Assembly (NCBI RefSeq): GCF_000347175.1
Contig: NZ_ANIK01000116.1
Span: forward strand, 34,952 to 98,951
Length of the DNA stretch: 64,000 nt
Reading direction: 5' to 3'
Origin: Leptospira alstonii serovar Sichuan str. 79601
GTDB taxonomy: Bacteria > Spirochaetota > Leptospiria > Leptospirales > Leptospiraceae
In this document: positions 38,889-49,398 of the stretch, one piece after another
Layout: the number at the start of each line of letters is the position of its first letter
How positions within the stretch are numbered: position 1 is the stretch's first letter
Program-made: the position numbers and the translations under genes
The notes under the pieces: model-generated
The model's database searches: none
What the model was told of the DNA's origin: nothing
The model's input: only the letters and a program-made list of their open reading frames with translations

Positions 38889-41800
38889 TCAGATTCTAAA
38901 TCCGATCAAAGTTATATCGTCTCTCTGAGCCTCTCCCGCTTGATATTCGTCCAAAAAGGAGGACAATCGTTCCTTTTGTTCGCGTGCGGATAAGGAAAGG
39001 ACGTTTTGCAAATGGGAGATGAGTCCCTTGCTTGTGATCCTTTGTCTTTGCGGATTCGGTTGATCCATATAACCGTCCGTCGTGAGATAAAACATGACGG
39101 ACTTTCCCTTTTCCAATTTCACTTCGTGAGTGGAATACGTTCTGGAATCCTCTTTTTGTCTTCCGCCGATCGAGTGTCTATCGCCTTTAATTTCTTCGAT
39201 CTTATCACCCTTTGAGAAATAGAGCGGTCTTTTGGCGCCTGCGAACAGCACCTTATCCTCGTCGATTCTACAGAAACAGATATCCATTCCGTCCAAAGAG
39301 TTTGCGCCTAACGTGTCTTGTTTTAAGGCTTGTCGAACGTTTCGGTTTAAATGTTCCAAAACCTTACCCGGATCTTTGATTCCCGCTTCGTTTACGATTT
39401 GGTTCAGCAAGGTATTGCCTATCATTGACATTAACGCGCCTGGAACTCCATGTCCAGTACAATCGACCGCCGCGAGAAAAATCGATCCTTCTTTTTTACT
39501 GAACCAGTAGAAGTCTCCCGATACGATGTCCTTCGGTCTGAAAAGGACGAACTGTTCGCGCAAGTTTTTAGCGAGAGTGTCGTTCGAAGGAAGGATCGCT
39601 TGTTGAATATTCAAAGAATACGTAATACTATCCGTGATACGCTGATTCTTAAGTTCCAGATCCGCGTTGGCTTGAGCCAATTCTCTGGTTCTTTCCCTGA
39701 CCTTCTCTTCCATGTTCGCGTAGAGTAACGCGTTATCGATGGAGATCGCCGCTTGAGAGGAAAGAATGTTCATGATCTGAAGTCGATCCGAAGTGAACGC
39801 ACCTTCCGAAAGATTATTTTCGAGATAAAGAATTCCCGAAATTTCCCCCTGTTTGATTACGGGCGCGCAGAGAATCGATTTCGTTTTAGAATTTTTGATA
39901 TATTCGTCTTTGTTAAACTTCTCGTCCTGGCTCGCGTTTCTTAAAACCAGATTTTCCTTGGTTCTTTCCACGTAGTAGATGAGAGAGATCGGAAGATTTT
40001 TGCTGTTACCGAGGGGAATACCCGTTAATACTTCCACGTCGTCTTTGGAAATCGAACCCTCCGCTTCCACATAAAGTTTCCCTTCCTTTTTCAGGATGAG
40101 TACACCTCTTTGCGCTCCCGCGTTTTCGATCACGATCTTCATCAATTTGTCCAGGAGATTTTCCAGTTTAATCTCTCCGGAAATCGCGGTGGAACTTTTT
40201 AATACCGATTGAAGATCCAGCGTTTGACCCGAATACATTTCGGTAGCGGTAGCGGTCGTGCTGGAAATCGTTCGGTGGGTACGTAATATTCCGGTTCCCC
40301 TTTCCCGAATAAATTCCGGAAACTTGGACTTGAGCATACTTTGTTTGAGATTGGCTCCCCAAAGACCGTAACGATGAAACGCTTCGTTGATAAATTCTCC
40401 CGCGATTTTAACGCTGCCTTTGGAGAGCCAGAACATCGCGGCGTTTTCGCAAGCGAGCGCTTCGTCGTTTTGAAATTCGTTCTTTCTCGCTTCTCGGATC
40501 GCCGCTTCGTAGGTCCTAGCCGCTTTCCAGTTTTTGTATTGGAGTCTTGCAAGTTCCGCGTCCACGAGAAGATATTTGTGATAAAAGTTTTCGGGACAAC
40601 TTTCGGCCAAGGTAAGAAGATGTTTTTGATTTTCCCGAATCTTTTTAAGATATTCCTTCTTAAGATCGGGAGAAACTTTTTTATAGTTCGCGGCGAGGGC
40701 GAGTGAATATAGGAAGTTATGTTCGAGCGGACCGTACTGACCTCCTAAATAGAGAATCATTCCGTTCGTTTCCTCCGCTTCCTGAAGCGCGAGTTGATAT
40801 TCCCCGTACATCAAAAGGGAACGAACCTTCATCACCTTAAAGGTACAGATCGGAGCCAAACTTTGATGATCGTTGCAGAGATCGATGTATTCTTTTTCAA
40901 GATACTCTGTGGAAGAGAAGTCGAGATGACTGCCCGTTTCTCCCCTAAGGTTGGAAAGAATGAGAGTGGTACCGAGGATCGTATCGATCGCAAGATTGTT
41001 TTTTACCTTTCTGACGAACTTGAGCAGTTGATTGATTTTGGGTTTTAGGATTTCCAGATTTTTTCCCTGGAACATTACGTTAGACGCATCGTTCATCGCG
41101 GCATAACTTCCGTGTAAAAATTCCCCCGAATCCAAAGCGGATTGAACGCATTTGACGTTTATATCTTCCGAAAATTTAAGGTGTTTAACAAAGGAGGAAG
41201 AATAATTCGCGAGAATATTCGCGGCTTTCGTATATCCGCCCGAGTTCATATATTTCTCGCTGAGTTTTACCGCGAGTTCGCAAAAATCGTACGCGCCTTT
41301 GTAGTCGTTTAATTGATTCACTAGGACCATACCGTAACAGGAGTAACCGTACGAGTCGGAAAGGTTTCCGTATTTCAACAAAAGGTTCGCCATCTTCAAA
41401 CAGATCACCGGAAAAAGGGCGGGTTCCTTATTGTAAGCCATCGGGATCGCGCTGATTAAAAGATTCACGGCCCAGATATGATTCTGGTCCTTCATCAAAG
41501 GAGCGTCTAACAACGATGTTACGCTTCGATCCTTCAGGTTCTTTTTCGCCTCTTCGATTTCTTTTTTTACAACCTTGTCGAAACCGGAAACGGGAAGTTC
41601 AATCCCCAAAGGTTTTAGGGCCTTGATTACGGTCGGCATTGCGAGGTCGTATTTACCTTGGGCCGAATATTCGATCATCAGTAAGTTGTAGGCTTCCGCT
41701 TGTTCGACGGGAGTTTTTGCCTGTTTGAGAATATTTTGAATCGTCTCCTGAGATTCTTCGAAGTTGCCGTTGAGATAAAGAATTTCGGCGAGTTCTTTAT

Positions 41801-44228
41801 GAACCGAGTAGGTGAGATCGTATTCCTTTTCCCAAAGATCCTTTTTGGAAAGGGAGAATAGAAGTTCTTTCGCTTTTTCTGCATACAACTTCGCGGGTTT
41901 GTAAGCGGCGGAAAGTTTCGCCTTTTGCGCGGCTTGAAGATTCAACTCCAGGAATTTTCTTTTTTCGGAGTTTTCCGTAACAAGCGAGGAACCGGTGTTC
42001 AAGTGGTTTACCACGTCGAAGATCGAATCCTCCAAAACCTTTTCGTTTGAGTTTTCGAGGAGGATTCTTCCGATCCGAAGTCGTAAGGATTTTTTTTGAT
42101 CCTCGCTCAGAAGTTCGTAACTGGCTTGTTGCACGCGGTCGTGTTGAAATCGGAATTGAATCGACTTTGCGGTTTGAAAATTCTTATCCTTATTTTTTTC
42201 GATCTCGACCATCGAATCTACAAGGCGATAATTGTCTCCGATCGGAACGATCAATTCCTCTTCCATGGTTTCCATAAGCGCCGCCGCGGTTTCCTTTAAC
42301 GTAACGCCTAAAATTTTGGATTGAATTGCGAGATCGAAATTACTTCCGATACAGGACGCGAGTTTTAAGGTTTCCTGAGTTCTAGGAGAAAGTTTTTTGA
42401 TCCTTTTAACGAGAAGATCGACCACGTTATCCGAAATTTCCGTCTCTTTGATTTTTTCAAGATTCCAGATCCATCTTCCCAAAATCGTGGAATTTCCCTT
42501 TTGATAAAAGATGATTTCCTCTTTGGACAATTGTTTCAACAGTTCGTTGATAAAGAACGGATTTCCCCTCGTTTTGGAAAATACCACCTCCGCAAAATTT
42601 AGGGTTTCTTCGGCGGGCCTGCGTAAACTGTCCGATAAAAGTTCGTTCACGTTTTCCAGGTTTAGAGGTTTGAGCAGGATTTTATCCAGACGAAATCCTT
42701 CCTTTTCCAAACCCGTAATGAGCGCGGAGAAGGGATGTGTGGAATCCACTTCGTTGTCCCTGTAAGCCAATATCAGAAAAATGTAATTTACGGAAGCGTC
42801 TTCGATCAGATTTTTGACAAGCTCCAAAGAAGGAGTGTCCGCCCATTGTAAATCGTCCAAAAAGATCGCGAGGGGATGATCCTGATTGGCGAAGATCTTT
42901 ATAAAATTCTGAAATACCAAATAAAAACGGTTCGCGTTTTCCTGAGGTCCCAACTCCGCAACGGGAACCTGTTCCCCGATGATGAACTCGAGTTCCGGCA
43001 AAACGTCCGTTATGACTTTTCCGTTCGCGCCTAAAGCGGTTCTGATTTTGTTTTTCCAGTCTTCGATTCTTTCGGGAGACTCCGTGAGAATTTGTTCGAT
43101 CAAATTGGAGAATACTTGAATGATTGCGCTGAAGGGAACGTTACGGTTGTACTGATCGAATTTTCCGGAAATGGAATATCCTTTCGATTCGGTGAGTGGT
43201 TTGTTGATCTCTTTGACAAGGGAGGATTTACCGACGCCGGAGTAACCCGCGATGAGTACGACGTTCGTCCTTCCGGTTTCCGTCATTCGTTTGAATTCGC
43301 CTAACAACGCTTTTATGTATCCCTCTCTCCCGTAGAGTTTTTGAGGGATTTTGAATTCGTGAGAATAATCCGTGGCCCCCAAAGGAAAGGCGGGAGCGTC
43401 TCCCGACTCCAACCATTTGTCCCGGATGAACTCCAAGTCCGATTTGAGTCCTTCCGAGGTTTGGTATCTTTCCTCCGCGGTTTTTGAAAGAAGTTTTAAT
43501 ACGACATGAGAAAGGGCCTCCGGAATTTCGCCGCGAACCTTACGCGGATCGACGGGGGATTTGGCGAGATGGAAGTGAACGAGTTCCAAAAGATCGTCGC
43601 TTTCAAAAGGAAGTTTACCGGTGAGAAGTTCGTAGAAAGTGACGCCGAGAGAATAAAAATCGCTTCTGTAATCCACGGAACGATTCATTCTACCGGTTTG
43701 TTCCGGAGAAACGTAGTGGATGCTTCCTTCGAGGCGGTTCGGATTGGACCAGGAAGTTTCTTCCTTGGAGAGTCGTGTGGAAATTCCGAAGTCCACGATT
43801 CTTAAAACTTCCGTATCCGGATTGAATATGATATTGTCCGGCTTTAGATCCTTGTGTATTACTTTTTTATTATGGATTTCTCCGAGTTTTTCCGCGAGGT
43901 CGATCGCGATTTTAAAGAAGTTGTTTAGGTTGCCCGGTTTTTTCCCCGAAAAATGTTTGAGGGATTGTCCGGGAACGAATTCCAAGATCAGTATAAAACC
44001 TTCCGGAATTTTTTCCATCCCGAACGCGTGAATCATTTTCTCGGAGGCAAGATAACTTAGGATTTCGTATTCGTTTCTAAGATTAACCACCGCGGGGTGC
44101 AATTCGTCCAAAATCGGAATGTATTTGACGACCACGTCGACTCCGTCCTTCAAACGAACGGCCCTATAAACCTCCGTCGACGAATCGGTATTCATTCTCT
44201 CTTTAATTTCGTAACCGTTTATTTTCAT
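38889..44228 (-). CDS. Giant Ser/Thr kinase-AAA ATPase-GAF-PP2C (SpoIIE) signalling protein
   Basis: 1779 residues, cytosolic. Order: protein kinase (about 5-270) with K35 in VVVKYIP, HKDLKPDN (D127) and DFG (D146), so apparently active; an AAA_16 ATPase with Walker A GYSGVGKSSL (about 325-335) and Walker B-like LAIFLDDLQWAD; a long helical TPR-like region; GAF (about 1315-1470, EGAFTSDRLQIMNILSSQAA at its end); coiled coil; and a PP2C phosphatase (about 1535-1779) with VSGDFYWF, VDCTGHGVPGALMSMIG and RDDITLIGF. The phosphatase end has the place and family of SiaA, the SiaC phosphatase. A kinase and phosphatase in one chain is an unusual build for the module. It is 23 bases after the KAS III gene. 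Confidence 0.88.
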   Translation of the reverse strand: MKINGYEIKERMNTDSSTEVYRAVRLKDGVDVVVKYIPILDELHPAVVNLRNEYEILSYLASEKMIHAFGMEKIPEGFILILEFVPGQSLKHFSGKKPGNLNNFFKIAIDLAEKLGEIHNKKVIHKDLKPDNIIFNPDTEVLRIVDFGISTRLSKEETSWSNPNRLEGSIHYVSPEQTGRMNRSVDYRSDFYSLGVTFYELLTGKLPFESDDLLELVHFHLAKSPVDPRKVRGEIPEALSHVVLKLLSKTAEERYQTSEGLKSDLEFIRDKWLESGDAPAFPLGATDYSHEFKIPQKLYGREGYIKALLGEFKRMTETGRTNVVLIAGYSGVGKSSLVKEINKPLTESKGYSISGKFDQYNRNVPFSAIIQVFSNLIEQILTESPERIEDWKNKIRTALGANGKVITDVLPELEFIIGEQVPVAELGPQENANRFYLVFQNFIKIFANQDHPLAIFLDDLQWADTPSLELVKNLIEDASVNYIFLILAYRDNEVDSTHPFSALITGLEKEGFRLDKILLKPLNLENVNELLSDSLRRPAEETLNFAEVVFSKTRGNPFFINELLKQLSKEEIIFYQKGNSTILGRWIWNLEKIKETEISDNVVDLLVKRIKKLSPRTQETLKLASCIGSNFDLAIQSKILGVTLKETAAALMETMEEELIVPIGDNYRLVDSMVEIEKNKDKNFQTAKSIQFRFQHDRVQQASYELLSEDQKKSLRLRIGRILLENSNEKVLEDSIFDVVNHLNTGSSLVTENSEKRKFLELNLQAAQKAKLSAAYKPAKLYAEKAKELLFSLSKKDLWEKEYDLTYSVHKELAEILYLNGNFEESQETIQNILKQAKTPVEQAEAYNLLMIEYSAQGKYDLAMPTVIKALKPLGIELPVSGFDKVVKKEIEEAKKNLKDRSVTSLLDAPLMKDQNHIWAVNLLISAIPMAYNKEPALFPVICLKMANLLLKYGNLSDSYGYSCYGMVLVNQLNDYKGAYDFCELAVKLSEKYMNSGGYTKAANILANYSSSFVKHLKFSEDINVKCVQSALDSGEFLHGSYAAMNDASNVMFQGKNLEILKPKINQLLKFVRKVKNNLAIDTILGTTLILSNLRGETGSHLDFSSTEYLEKEYIDLCNDHQSLAPICTFKVMKVRSLLMYGEYQLALQEAEETNGMILYLGGQYGPLEHNFLYSLALAANYKKVSPDLKKEYLKKIRENQKHLLTLAESCPENFYHKYLLVDAELARLQYKNWKAARTYEAAIREARKNEFQNDEALACENAAMFWLSKGSVKIAGEFINEAFHRYGLWGANLKQSMLKSKFPEFIRERGTGILRTHRTISSTTATATEMYSGQTLDLQSVLKSSTAISGEIKLENLLDKLMKIVIENAGAQRGVLILKKEGKLYVEAEGSISKDDVEVLTGIPLGNSKNLPISLIYYVERTKENLVLRNASQDEKFNKDEYIKNSKTKSILCAPVIKQGEISGILYLENNLSEGAFTSDRLQIMNILSSQAAISIDNALLYANMEEKVRERTRELAQANADLELKNQRITDSITYSLNIQQAILPSNDTLAKNLREQFVLFRPKDIVSGDFYWFSKKEGSIFLAAVDCTGHGVPGALMSMIGNTLLNQIVNEAGIKDPGKVLEHLNRNVRQALKQDTLGANSLDGMDICFCRIDEDKVLFAGAKRPLYFSKGDKIEEIKGDRHSIGGRQKEDSRTYSTHEVKLEKGKSVMFYLTTDGYMDQPNPQRQRITSKGLISHLQNVLSLSAREQKERLSSFLDEYQAGEAQRDDITLIGFRI

Positions 44229-44251
44229 AAATGTCGATACCTTTTAATCGT

Positions 44252-45226
44252 TCAAAGACGAAATAAGAGTCCTCCCCAATAAAATCCGCCTCCTACCGCG
44301 GGGGTGAGGAATACATCTCCTTTTTTGAATTTTCCTTTATAATAATATTCTGATAAAACAATCGGAATCGAAGCCGCGGAAGTGTTTCCCATTCTTTCGA
44401 AGTTCATGAGAATTTTTTCCCTAGGGAACTTAGTCCTTTTGAGAACGTCCTGAACGACCACGTCCGTACCGGGATGAGGAACGACCCAATCCACGTCGTC
44501 TACGGTAAGACCGTTTTTTTCCAAAAGTAGATCCATGGACTCGAGAGTGAGATCGGCCGCGCGGGTGACGAGTTCGGGATAACTTTTCACGTAACTCGCG
44601 GGAGGGGGACCGGTCACGATGATTCCCGCCAAGTCCCCGTCGTCTTGCAGAAAGGAATCGATGATTCCGGAATTTTTATCGCCCGTGTGCTCCAAAAAAA
44701 CGCCGGCCGCCGCGTCTCCCGCCGTAAATTCACCGTAACCACCCATTCTTGTTCTGACGGAAAAACGTTCGCTTCCTATTACAAGAGCGTTGTTAAATTT
44801 TCCAGTACCCAAATAGGCGGAAGCGGTTTGAACTCCGTGAACGAATCCGGTGCAGGCGGTGCTTACGTCAAAGGCGAGCGCGTTTGTCGTTCCGGAAAGT
44901 TTGGAGGCTTGCGGAGCGAGATCGGGAAGATAATAACGATCCGTCCAGTTGGCGAGAATGTAGAGATCCACGTCTTCCGGTTTTTTTCCGGCGTCTTTCA
45001 AAGCCATCTCCGCGACCTTTGCGGCCATAAACATAACGGTTTCCGTTTCGTCGGCTCTTCTTCTTTCGTTCACTCCTATGTTTCCGATCACCGCTTTTTC
45101 CGCGGGATGCATTTCCGGAAATTTCAGACGGGAGCGGACCTCGTCGTTGGTGACGATTTTTTTCGGAAAATAATGACCGAAACCTGTAATTCCGATTCCG
45201 TTCGAGCTTTGATTTTTTCCGCTCAT
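44252..45226 (-). CDS. Beta-ketoacyl-ACP synthase III-like enzyme
   Basis: 324 residues, thiolase fold. Catalytic Cys125 in DVSTACTGFVHG, His in VVPHPGTD and Asn in RMGNTSAAS give the intact FabH triad. It should condense an acyl-CoA with malonyl-ACP or a second acyl thioester. It is 33 bases after the CoA-transferase gene and 23 before the giant kinase, so it is co-transcribed with signalling genes. Housekeeping fabH is not distinguishable from a specialised paralogue here, but the operon context favours a specialised one. Confidence 0.85.
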   Translation of the reverse strand: MSGKNQSSNGIGITGFGHYFPKKIVTNDEVRSRLKFPEMHPAEKAVIGNIGVNERRRADETETVMFMAAKVAEMALKDAGKKPEDVDLYILANWTDRYYLPDLAPQASKLSGTTNALAFDVSTACTGFVHGVQTASAYLGTGKFNNALVIGSERFSVRTRMGGYGEFTAGDAAAGVFLEHTGDKNSGIIDSFLQDDGDLAGIIVTGPPPASYVKSYPELVTRAADLTLESMDLLLEKNGLTVDDVDWVVPHPGTDVVVQDVLKRTKFPREKILMNFERMGNTSAASIPIVLSEYYYKGKFKKGDVFLTPAVGGGFYWGGLLFRL

Positions 45227-45259
45227 AAGGGGCCTCTAGTAAATTCAAATTTCATTTTA

Positions 45260-47041
45260 TTATGGAAGTCTTGTATATACCATGAATTGTTCTGTGTAAA
45301 TCTTTTCCGGATCCAATTCGCGTAACGCGGTCAGTTCTTCCGAGGTAACCGGAGGTTCCCGTATGAGAGGAATGTCCTCGTCCGGAGGGAGCCAAGACGT
45401 ATAACGTAATACCGCTTCCTCCGGTTCCATCTCTTCGTCGGAAGGAGGCGGGATCCAATGAGAGAACTCGAAAACGTGATCCGAGTTCGGAGTCCTTTGA
45501 AATCTTCCGAATTGACAGACCGCTTCCATCACTCTGTCTCCCACTGAAGTAATGTAGTTAACGTGTTTCACAAATCGCCCCCGATTCGCCTTTGCGACCA
45601 CGATACAATCCGCGACCGCGGCGATATCGTTGGCGCCGCCGGAACCGACGAGAAATTTTCCTTTGGAAGTTTTTGTGGAATTGATATTGCCGAACCAATC
45701 CACTTCCGCCGCGCCTAAAACGCCGAGACAGTGATCGGGAACCACGGTTCCTAAAATACTCGTGATGTCGGAAAGCATCGTACAGTCTTTGGTATGGAGT
45801 TGACTGAAAAGAAAAACGTCCCCCGTGTGAGGTTTCATAGAAAAGAACCCGAGCTCCGTGATGACCTTGACGGAAATTCCCTCTTGTTCCAAAAACCGCG
45901 CCGCGGTCCAAGCCGAGATATGAGCCGCGCCGATACCCGCGAGAATCGTTTTGTAACCTTTGGTTTTGACGTATTCTTGAATCGCTCTCGCGGCGAGAAT
46001 GATCATCTGTTCCGAGTCGTTCACTGTTTTCGGATCTTCCGGAATGACGGCTTTGTTTTCTTTGGGAATACTTTTTAATCTCTTAAGACGAGCGCTTCCC
46101 AGACGTTCCAGATATTCCGAGTGACCGCCCTGTAAGTTTACAAAATCCGCATACCATTTTTCCGCGCGAGAAGGTGCGTTAGCCGCCTCGTTGGCTTCGA
46201 TTTGAAATTCGTAGTCGTCCAGATAGGTGGAAAGTCCCTCAAAGGCGGAAACTCCCGTCAAATTGTGGACGCGCAAAGATTGGGGATGGGCGCCGAACTC
46301 CGCTACGGAAACGGCTTTGACACGATTGCCCGGAATCGTAACGAGTTCCGCAGGAATGGAACCTCTGGGAACGATTTTTTCCACGGTTGCGATCACTCCT
46401 TGTTTGGCGGCCAGCGCCCCCCAATCTTTTTCTCCGCTCGGAGGGCAGAGAACCAGGTTTCCTTCCTCGTCCGCCACAACCGCGTGCAAAAGGGTGAGGT
46501 CCGGATTTAAGGGGAGAATGTAGACGAGGTCCACGCCTTTTTTACCTTTATAATTCGGAGGGTGAGAGCCGTTTGTGCCGCGATGTTTGGGATCGGGAAA
46601 TAGGAACGCGGAGTTGCCCAATTTGTCCAGGATCAGATCGCTTCCCAAAAGGGAGTTGGTGATAAAACCCGGAAGCCGCATCGCGCCCGCCATCAATCTT
46701 TGAACGATGCTGAGAAGGGACCAGAGTTCGAGTTCGAAAGGTTTACCTTCCAATAAATTAGAATATAATGAATTAGGAGAGGGTTTCGGATAATTGTCTC
46801 CCGCAAAACCGGTGATCATTCTTTTTACGATTTTTGAAATCGTAAGCGCGTGCGCGCTGGAATGAATTCCAGCCATGCTGATGACGAACTCGGGATTGGA
46901 ATGTTGAAAACAACGGGCGAGGGAATAGATGAGCGCGTTGGGTCTGGACATCGTCGCCGAAAGATGCAGATACATTCCCGGGTTTACCGTTTCTCGAATC
47001 ATATCATCGGGATTTTTAAAGATCTTCACGATTTTTTCCAA
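45260..47041 (-). CDS. CoA-transferase family protein
   Basis: 593 residues from a TTG at 47041; no in-frame ATG gives a better start. Two CoA-transferase halves are fused: the N-terminal half has MAGIHSSAHALTISKIVKRM and GKKGVDLVYILPLNPD, the C-terminal half AGIGAAHISAWTAARFLEQ then VITELGFFSM, with a Glu at the place of the thioester-forming residue of family I. It moves CoA between acyl groups and so feeds or drains acyl-CoA. First gene of the six-gene operon, divergent from the thioesterase fusion gene. Confidence 0.72.
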   Translation of the reverse strand: MEKIVKIFKNPDDMIRETVNPGMYLHLSATMSRPNALIYSLARCFQHSNPEFVISMAGIHSSAHALTISKIVKRMITGFAGDNYPKPSPNSLYSNLLEGKPFELELWSLLSIVQRLMAGAMRLPGFITNSLLGSDLILDKLGNSAFLFPDPKHRGTNGSHPPNYKGKKGVDLVYILPLNPDLTLLHAVVADEEGNLVLCPPSGEKDWGALAAKQGVIATVEKIVPRGSIPAELVTIPGNRVKAVSVAEFGAHPQSLRVHNLTGVSAFEGLSTYLDDYEFQIEANEAANAPSRAEKWYADFVNLQGGHSEYLERLGSARLKRLKSIPKENKAVIPEDPKTVNDSEQMIILAARAIQEYVKTKGYKTILAGIGAAHISAWTAARFLEQEGISVKVITELGFFSMKPHTGDVFLFSQLHTKDCTMLSDITSILGTVVPDHCLGVLGAAEVDWFGNINSTKTSKGKFLVGSGGANDIAAVADCIVVAKANRGRFVKHVNYITSVGDRVMEAVCQFGRFQRTPNSDHVFEFSHWIPPPSDEEMEPEEAVLRYTSWLPPDEDIPLIREPPVTSEELTALRELDPEKIYTEQFMVYTRLP

Positions 47042-47457
47042 TGATTCTATGTTTCCGGATCGGTATGGACATGACGAACTTTTCGTACTCGGAACGAATC
47101 TTTCTTACTAAGGCGCCTATACGAAAATGGTTCGTTATAAAAAAATTTCTTTTTTTAGAATTCGTAAATATTTTTATACAATTCTTGTTTCGGTAAACGC
47201 CGAACGGATTGAAGCGCACTATAACGATAAAAAGATTTACTTATAAGAACTCTATAGCAAGAACTTTTTTATAAATTGAAACAAAACTCGAAATCGATTT
47301 AAGACGGATATTCCAAAAACCGAAATTAAGAACGAGAGAGGAATCGGGATTGTTCCGCGTTTTTCCTATGACTTTATTTTTGAAGTCGGAGAGGAAACGA
47401 AGATTCGAATAGTATAAAATGATTTTATGTCCCGATTAAGATGCCCGATCGATAGCA
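47042..47457. promoter_or_regulatory. Divergent intergenic region, 416 bp
   Basis: AT-rich, between the CoA-transferase operon (minus) and the thioesterase-SDR pair (plus). No gene recognised. It must hold promoters for both sides; I could not pick a clear -35/-10 pair. The ribosome region before ATG 47458 is weak. Confidence 0.4.
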
Positions 47458-48321
47458 ATGACAGATATACAGATTGAATTTCCGGAGAACTATCATTTTT
47501 CAACCGAGTTATCCATACGCAAAACGGATCTCACTCTGGATATTCACGTATCTTTTGCGTCCATTCTCGATATCGTGATGGAAGCGCATCTTCAATTCTT
47601 TCAATATCTCGGTTTTGCGGTTACGGATATCTACGGAAAGAGTATCATCTTCGCTAACGCCGGAATTCTCTATCAAGGAGAATTGCTCTATAACGATCGG
47701 GTTAAGATCGACGTCGTATTGAACAATCTAGGGGAAAAATCTTTCGATCTCACGTTCCGTCTTTCCAAGGATCAAAGAAAGGAGAAAGTAGCCCTCGTAA
47801 AAATCCGCGTTCTATTTTTCGATTATTCCATCCGTAGAGTAATGCCCGTTCCCGAAGGGTTTAAGAAAATTTTAAGAAATATTCCTTCTTATCCGTCTCC
47901 TAAAGTCGGAACCGAGGAGGAACACGAACAACAACGTTCTACTCAAGTAAGGGACTTCGATCGGCTGGAAGTTTTGCGACTCGCTCACGGTCTCATCCTA
48001 AAGTTATACTCGCTTGGAAACAAAGAGAGAAATTCGGGGACCAAAGAACACGGGGCCCTTTTCGAACATATCCGTTCCGTCGGGATTCTTTTGCCCGTTT
48101 CCGTCGCGGGAGCTTGGGGGAGCAGAATTCTTTCGGAAAAGATCAAAAATATTTTGAAAGCCAAGGTGCATCTCGAAGAACTCAGATATCTTTTGATTCT
48201 TGCGCAGGATTTGGGGGTCTATTCCGTAGAAATTGAATTATCCGATTTGGAAGCGATCAACGGACATCTGAAAAAATATCTCGTCCGGGTTCGAAACGGA
48301 AAAACGAGAAAATTGATCTAA
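47458..48321 (+). CDS. Fusion of hot-dog thioesterase with four-helix-bundle (S23/IVS) domain
   Basis: 287 residues. N-terminal half (about 1-140) is a 4HBT-like hot dog: FASILDIVMEAHLQFFQYLG, GIIFANAGILYQGELLYND-type strands (here SIIFANAGILYQGELLYND). The C-terminal half (about 165-285) matches the four-helix bundle protein of 23S intervening sequences (TIGR02436 type): DFDRLEVLRLAHGLILKLYSL, SVGILLPVSVAGAWGSRI, EELRYLLILAQDLG and EINGHLKK-type end. A fused pair of these domains is odd; the bundle may be a protein-protein adaptor. It is 40 bases before the SDR gene. Confidence 0.65.
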   Translation: MTDIQIEFPENYHFSTELSIRKTDLTLDIHVSFASILDIVMEAHLQFFQYLGFAVTDIYGKSIIFANAGILYQGELLYNDRVKIDVVLNNLGEKSFDLTFRLSKDQRKEKVALVKIRVLFFDYSIRRVMPVPEGFKKILRNIPSYPSPKVGTEEEHEQQRSTQVRDFDRLEVLRLAHGLILKLYSLGNKERNSGTKEHGALFEHIRSVGILLPVSVAGAWGSRILSEKIKNILKAKVHLEELRYLLILAQDLGVYSVEIELSDLEAINGHLKKYLVRVRNGKTRKLI

Positions 48322-48361
48322 GATAAATTCTAAAATTCTAATATAATATTCGGAGAATACG

Positions 48362-49120
48362 ATGAAAGACAAGGTCGCCGTAGTGACCGGAGGAAGCACC
48401 GGAATCGGAAAAGCGGTCGTAAACGAACTCGTTTCGAAGGGCGTCAAAGTCGTGTTTTGCGGTCGTAGAATCGAAGAGGGAAAAAAGTTGGAATCTGCGG
48501 TTCGTTCCCAAGGCGGAGAAGCGCATTTTGTGGTCTGCGACGTGACTTCGGGAGAACAGGTGAAGAAGGTGGTCGATACCGCTTTGGAAAAATTCGGAAG
48601 ACTGGATTTCGGAATCAACAACGCGGGAATCATGGGACTCAATCATCCCTTGCACGAATATCCGGAGAATGTATGGGACAACGTGGTTAACGTGAATCTC
48701 AAAGGGACCTGGCTTTCGATGAAGTATCAGATTCCCGAAATGATCAAGGTAGGAGGGGGAGCGGTGGTGAACGTTTCTTCGATTTCCGGAATCAACGGAG
48801 TTGTCGGAATCAATCCCTATGCGGCCGCAAAACACGGAGTCGTAGGACTTACAAAAAGCGCGGCTTTGGAATATGCGAAGAAGAATATTCGGGTCAACGC
48901 GATTTGTCCGGGTGCGGTTAAGACGGAAATTTTAGACGAACTTTTTCATCTCGCAAAGGATCCCGTCGAAGCGGAAAAACAACTCGTAAAACTGCATCCT
49001 CTTCATCGGATCGCCATTCCGGAAGAGATCGCAAAAACCGTGGTGTGGCTTTGCGGCGAGGATTCTTCCTTTATCACGGGAACCGCGATTCCGGTCGACG
49101 GCGGATATTCCGCGAAATGA
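48362..49120 (+). CDS. SDR-family oxidoreductase, FabG-like
   Basis: 252 residues. VTGGSTGIGKAVV (NAD(P) loop), NNAGIMG, VNVSSISG and YAAAKHGVVGLTKSAA with the catalytic Tyr-Lys. It is a classical SDR; 3-oxoacyl reductase activity would fit its neighbours (ketosynthases, thioesterase), but the substrate is not fixed by sequence. Confidence 0.85.
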   Translation: MKDKVAVVTGGSTGIGKAVVNELVSKGVKVVFCGRRIEEGKKLESAVRSQGGEAHFVVCDVTSGEQVKKVVDTALEKFGRLDFGINNAGIMGLNHPLHEYPENVWDNVVNVNLKGTWLSMKYQIPEMIKVGGGAVVNVSSISGINGVVGINPYAAAKHGVVGLTKSAALEYAKKNIRVNAICPGAVKTEILDELFHLAKDPVEAEKQLVKLHPLHRIAIPEEIAKTVVWLCGEDSSFITGTAIPVDGGYSAK

Positions 49121-49398
49121 AAGGGAAAAAAACTTCGGACGAAAAATCGGAAGGAAAACGAATCCGATTCAATTTTAAAACACGTCCAAGACTCGGTTCT
49201 CATCATTAGGTAATTTGAATGGAAATTTTACCGAAACGATTCCGACTTTTCGATTCGATCGGAATCTTACTACGATCGGGATGAAAGCGCGAATTCATAT
49301 TAAAAAAACGACGGAGAGAAGATTTGTTCTTGAAGTTCGTTCATGACACATTTTTATAATATAATTTCGGAATTTATTTCAATTCCAAACATTTCTCC

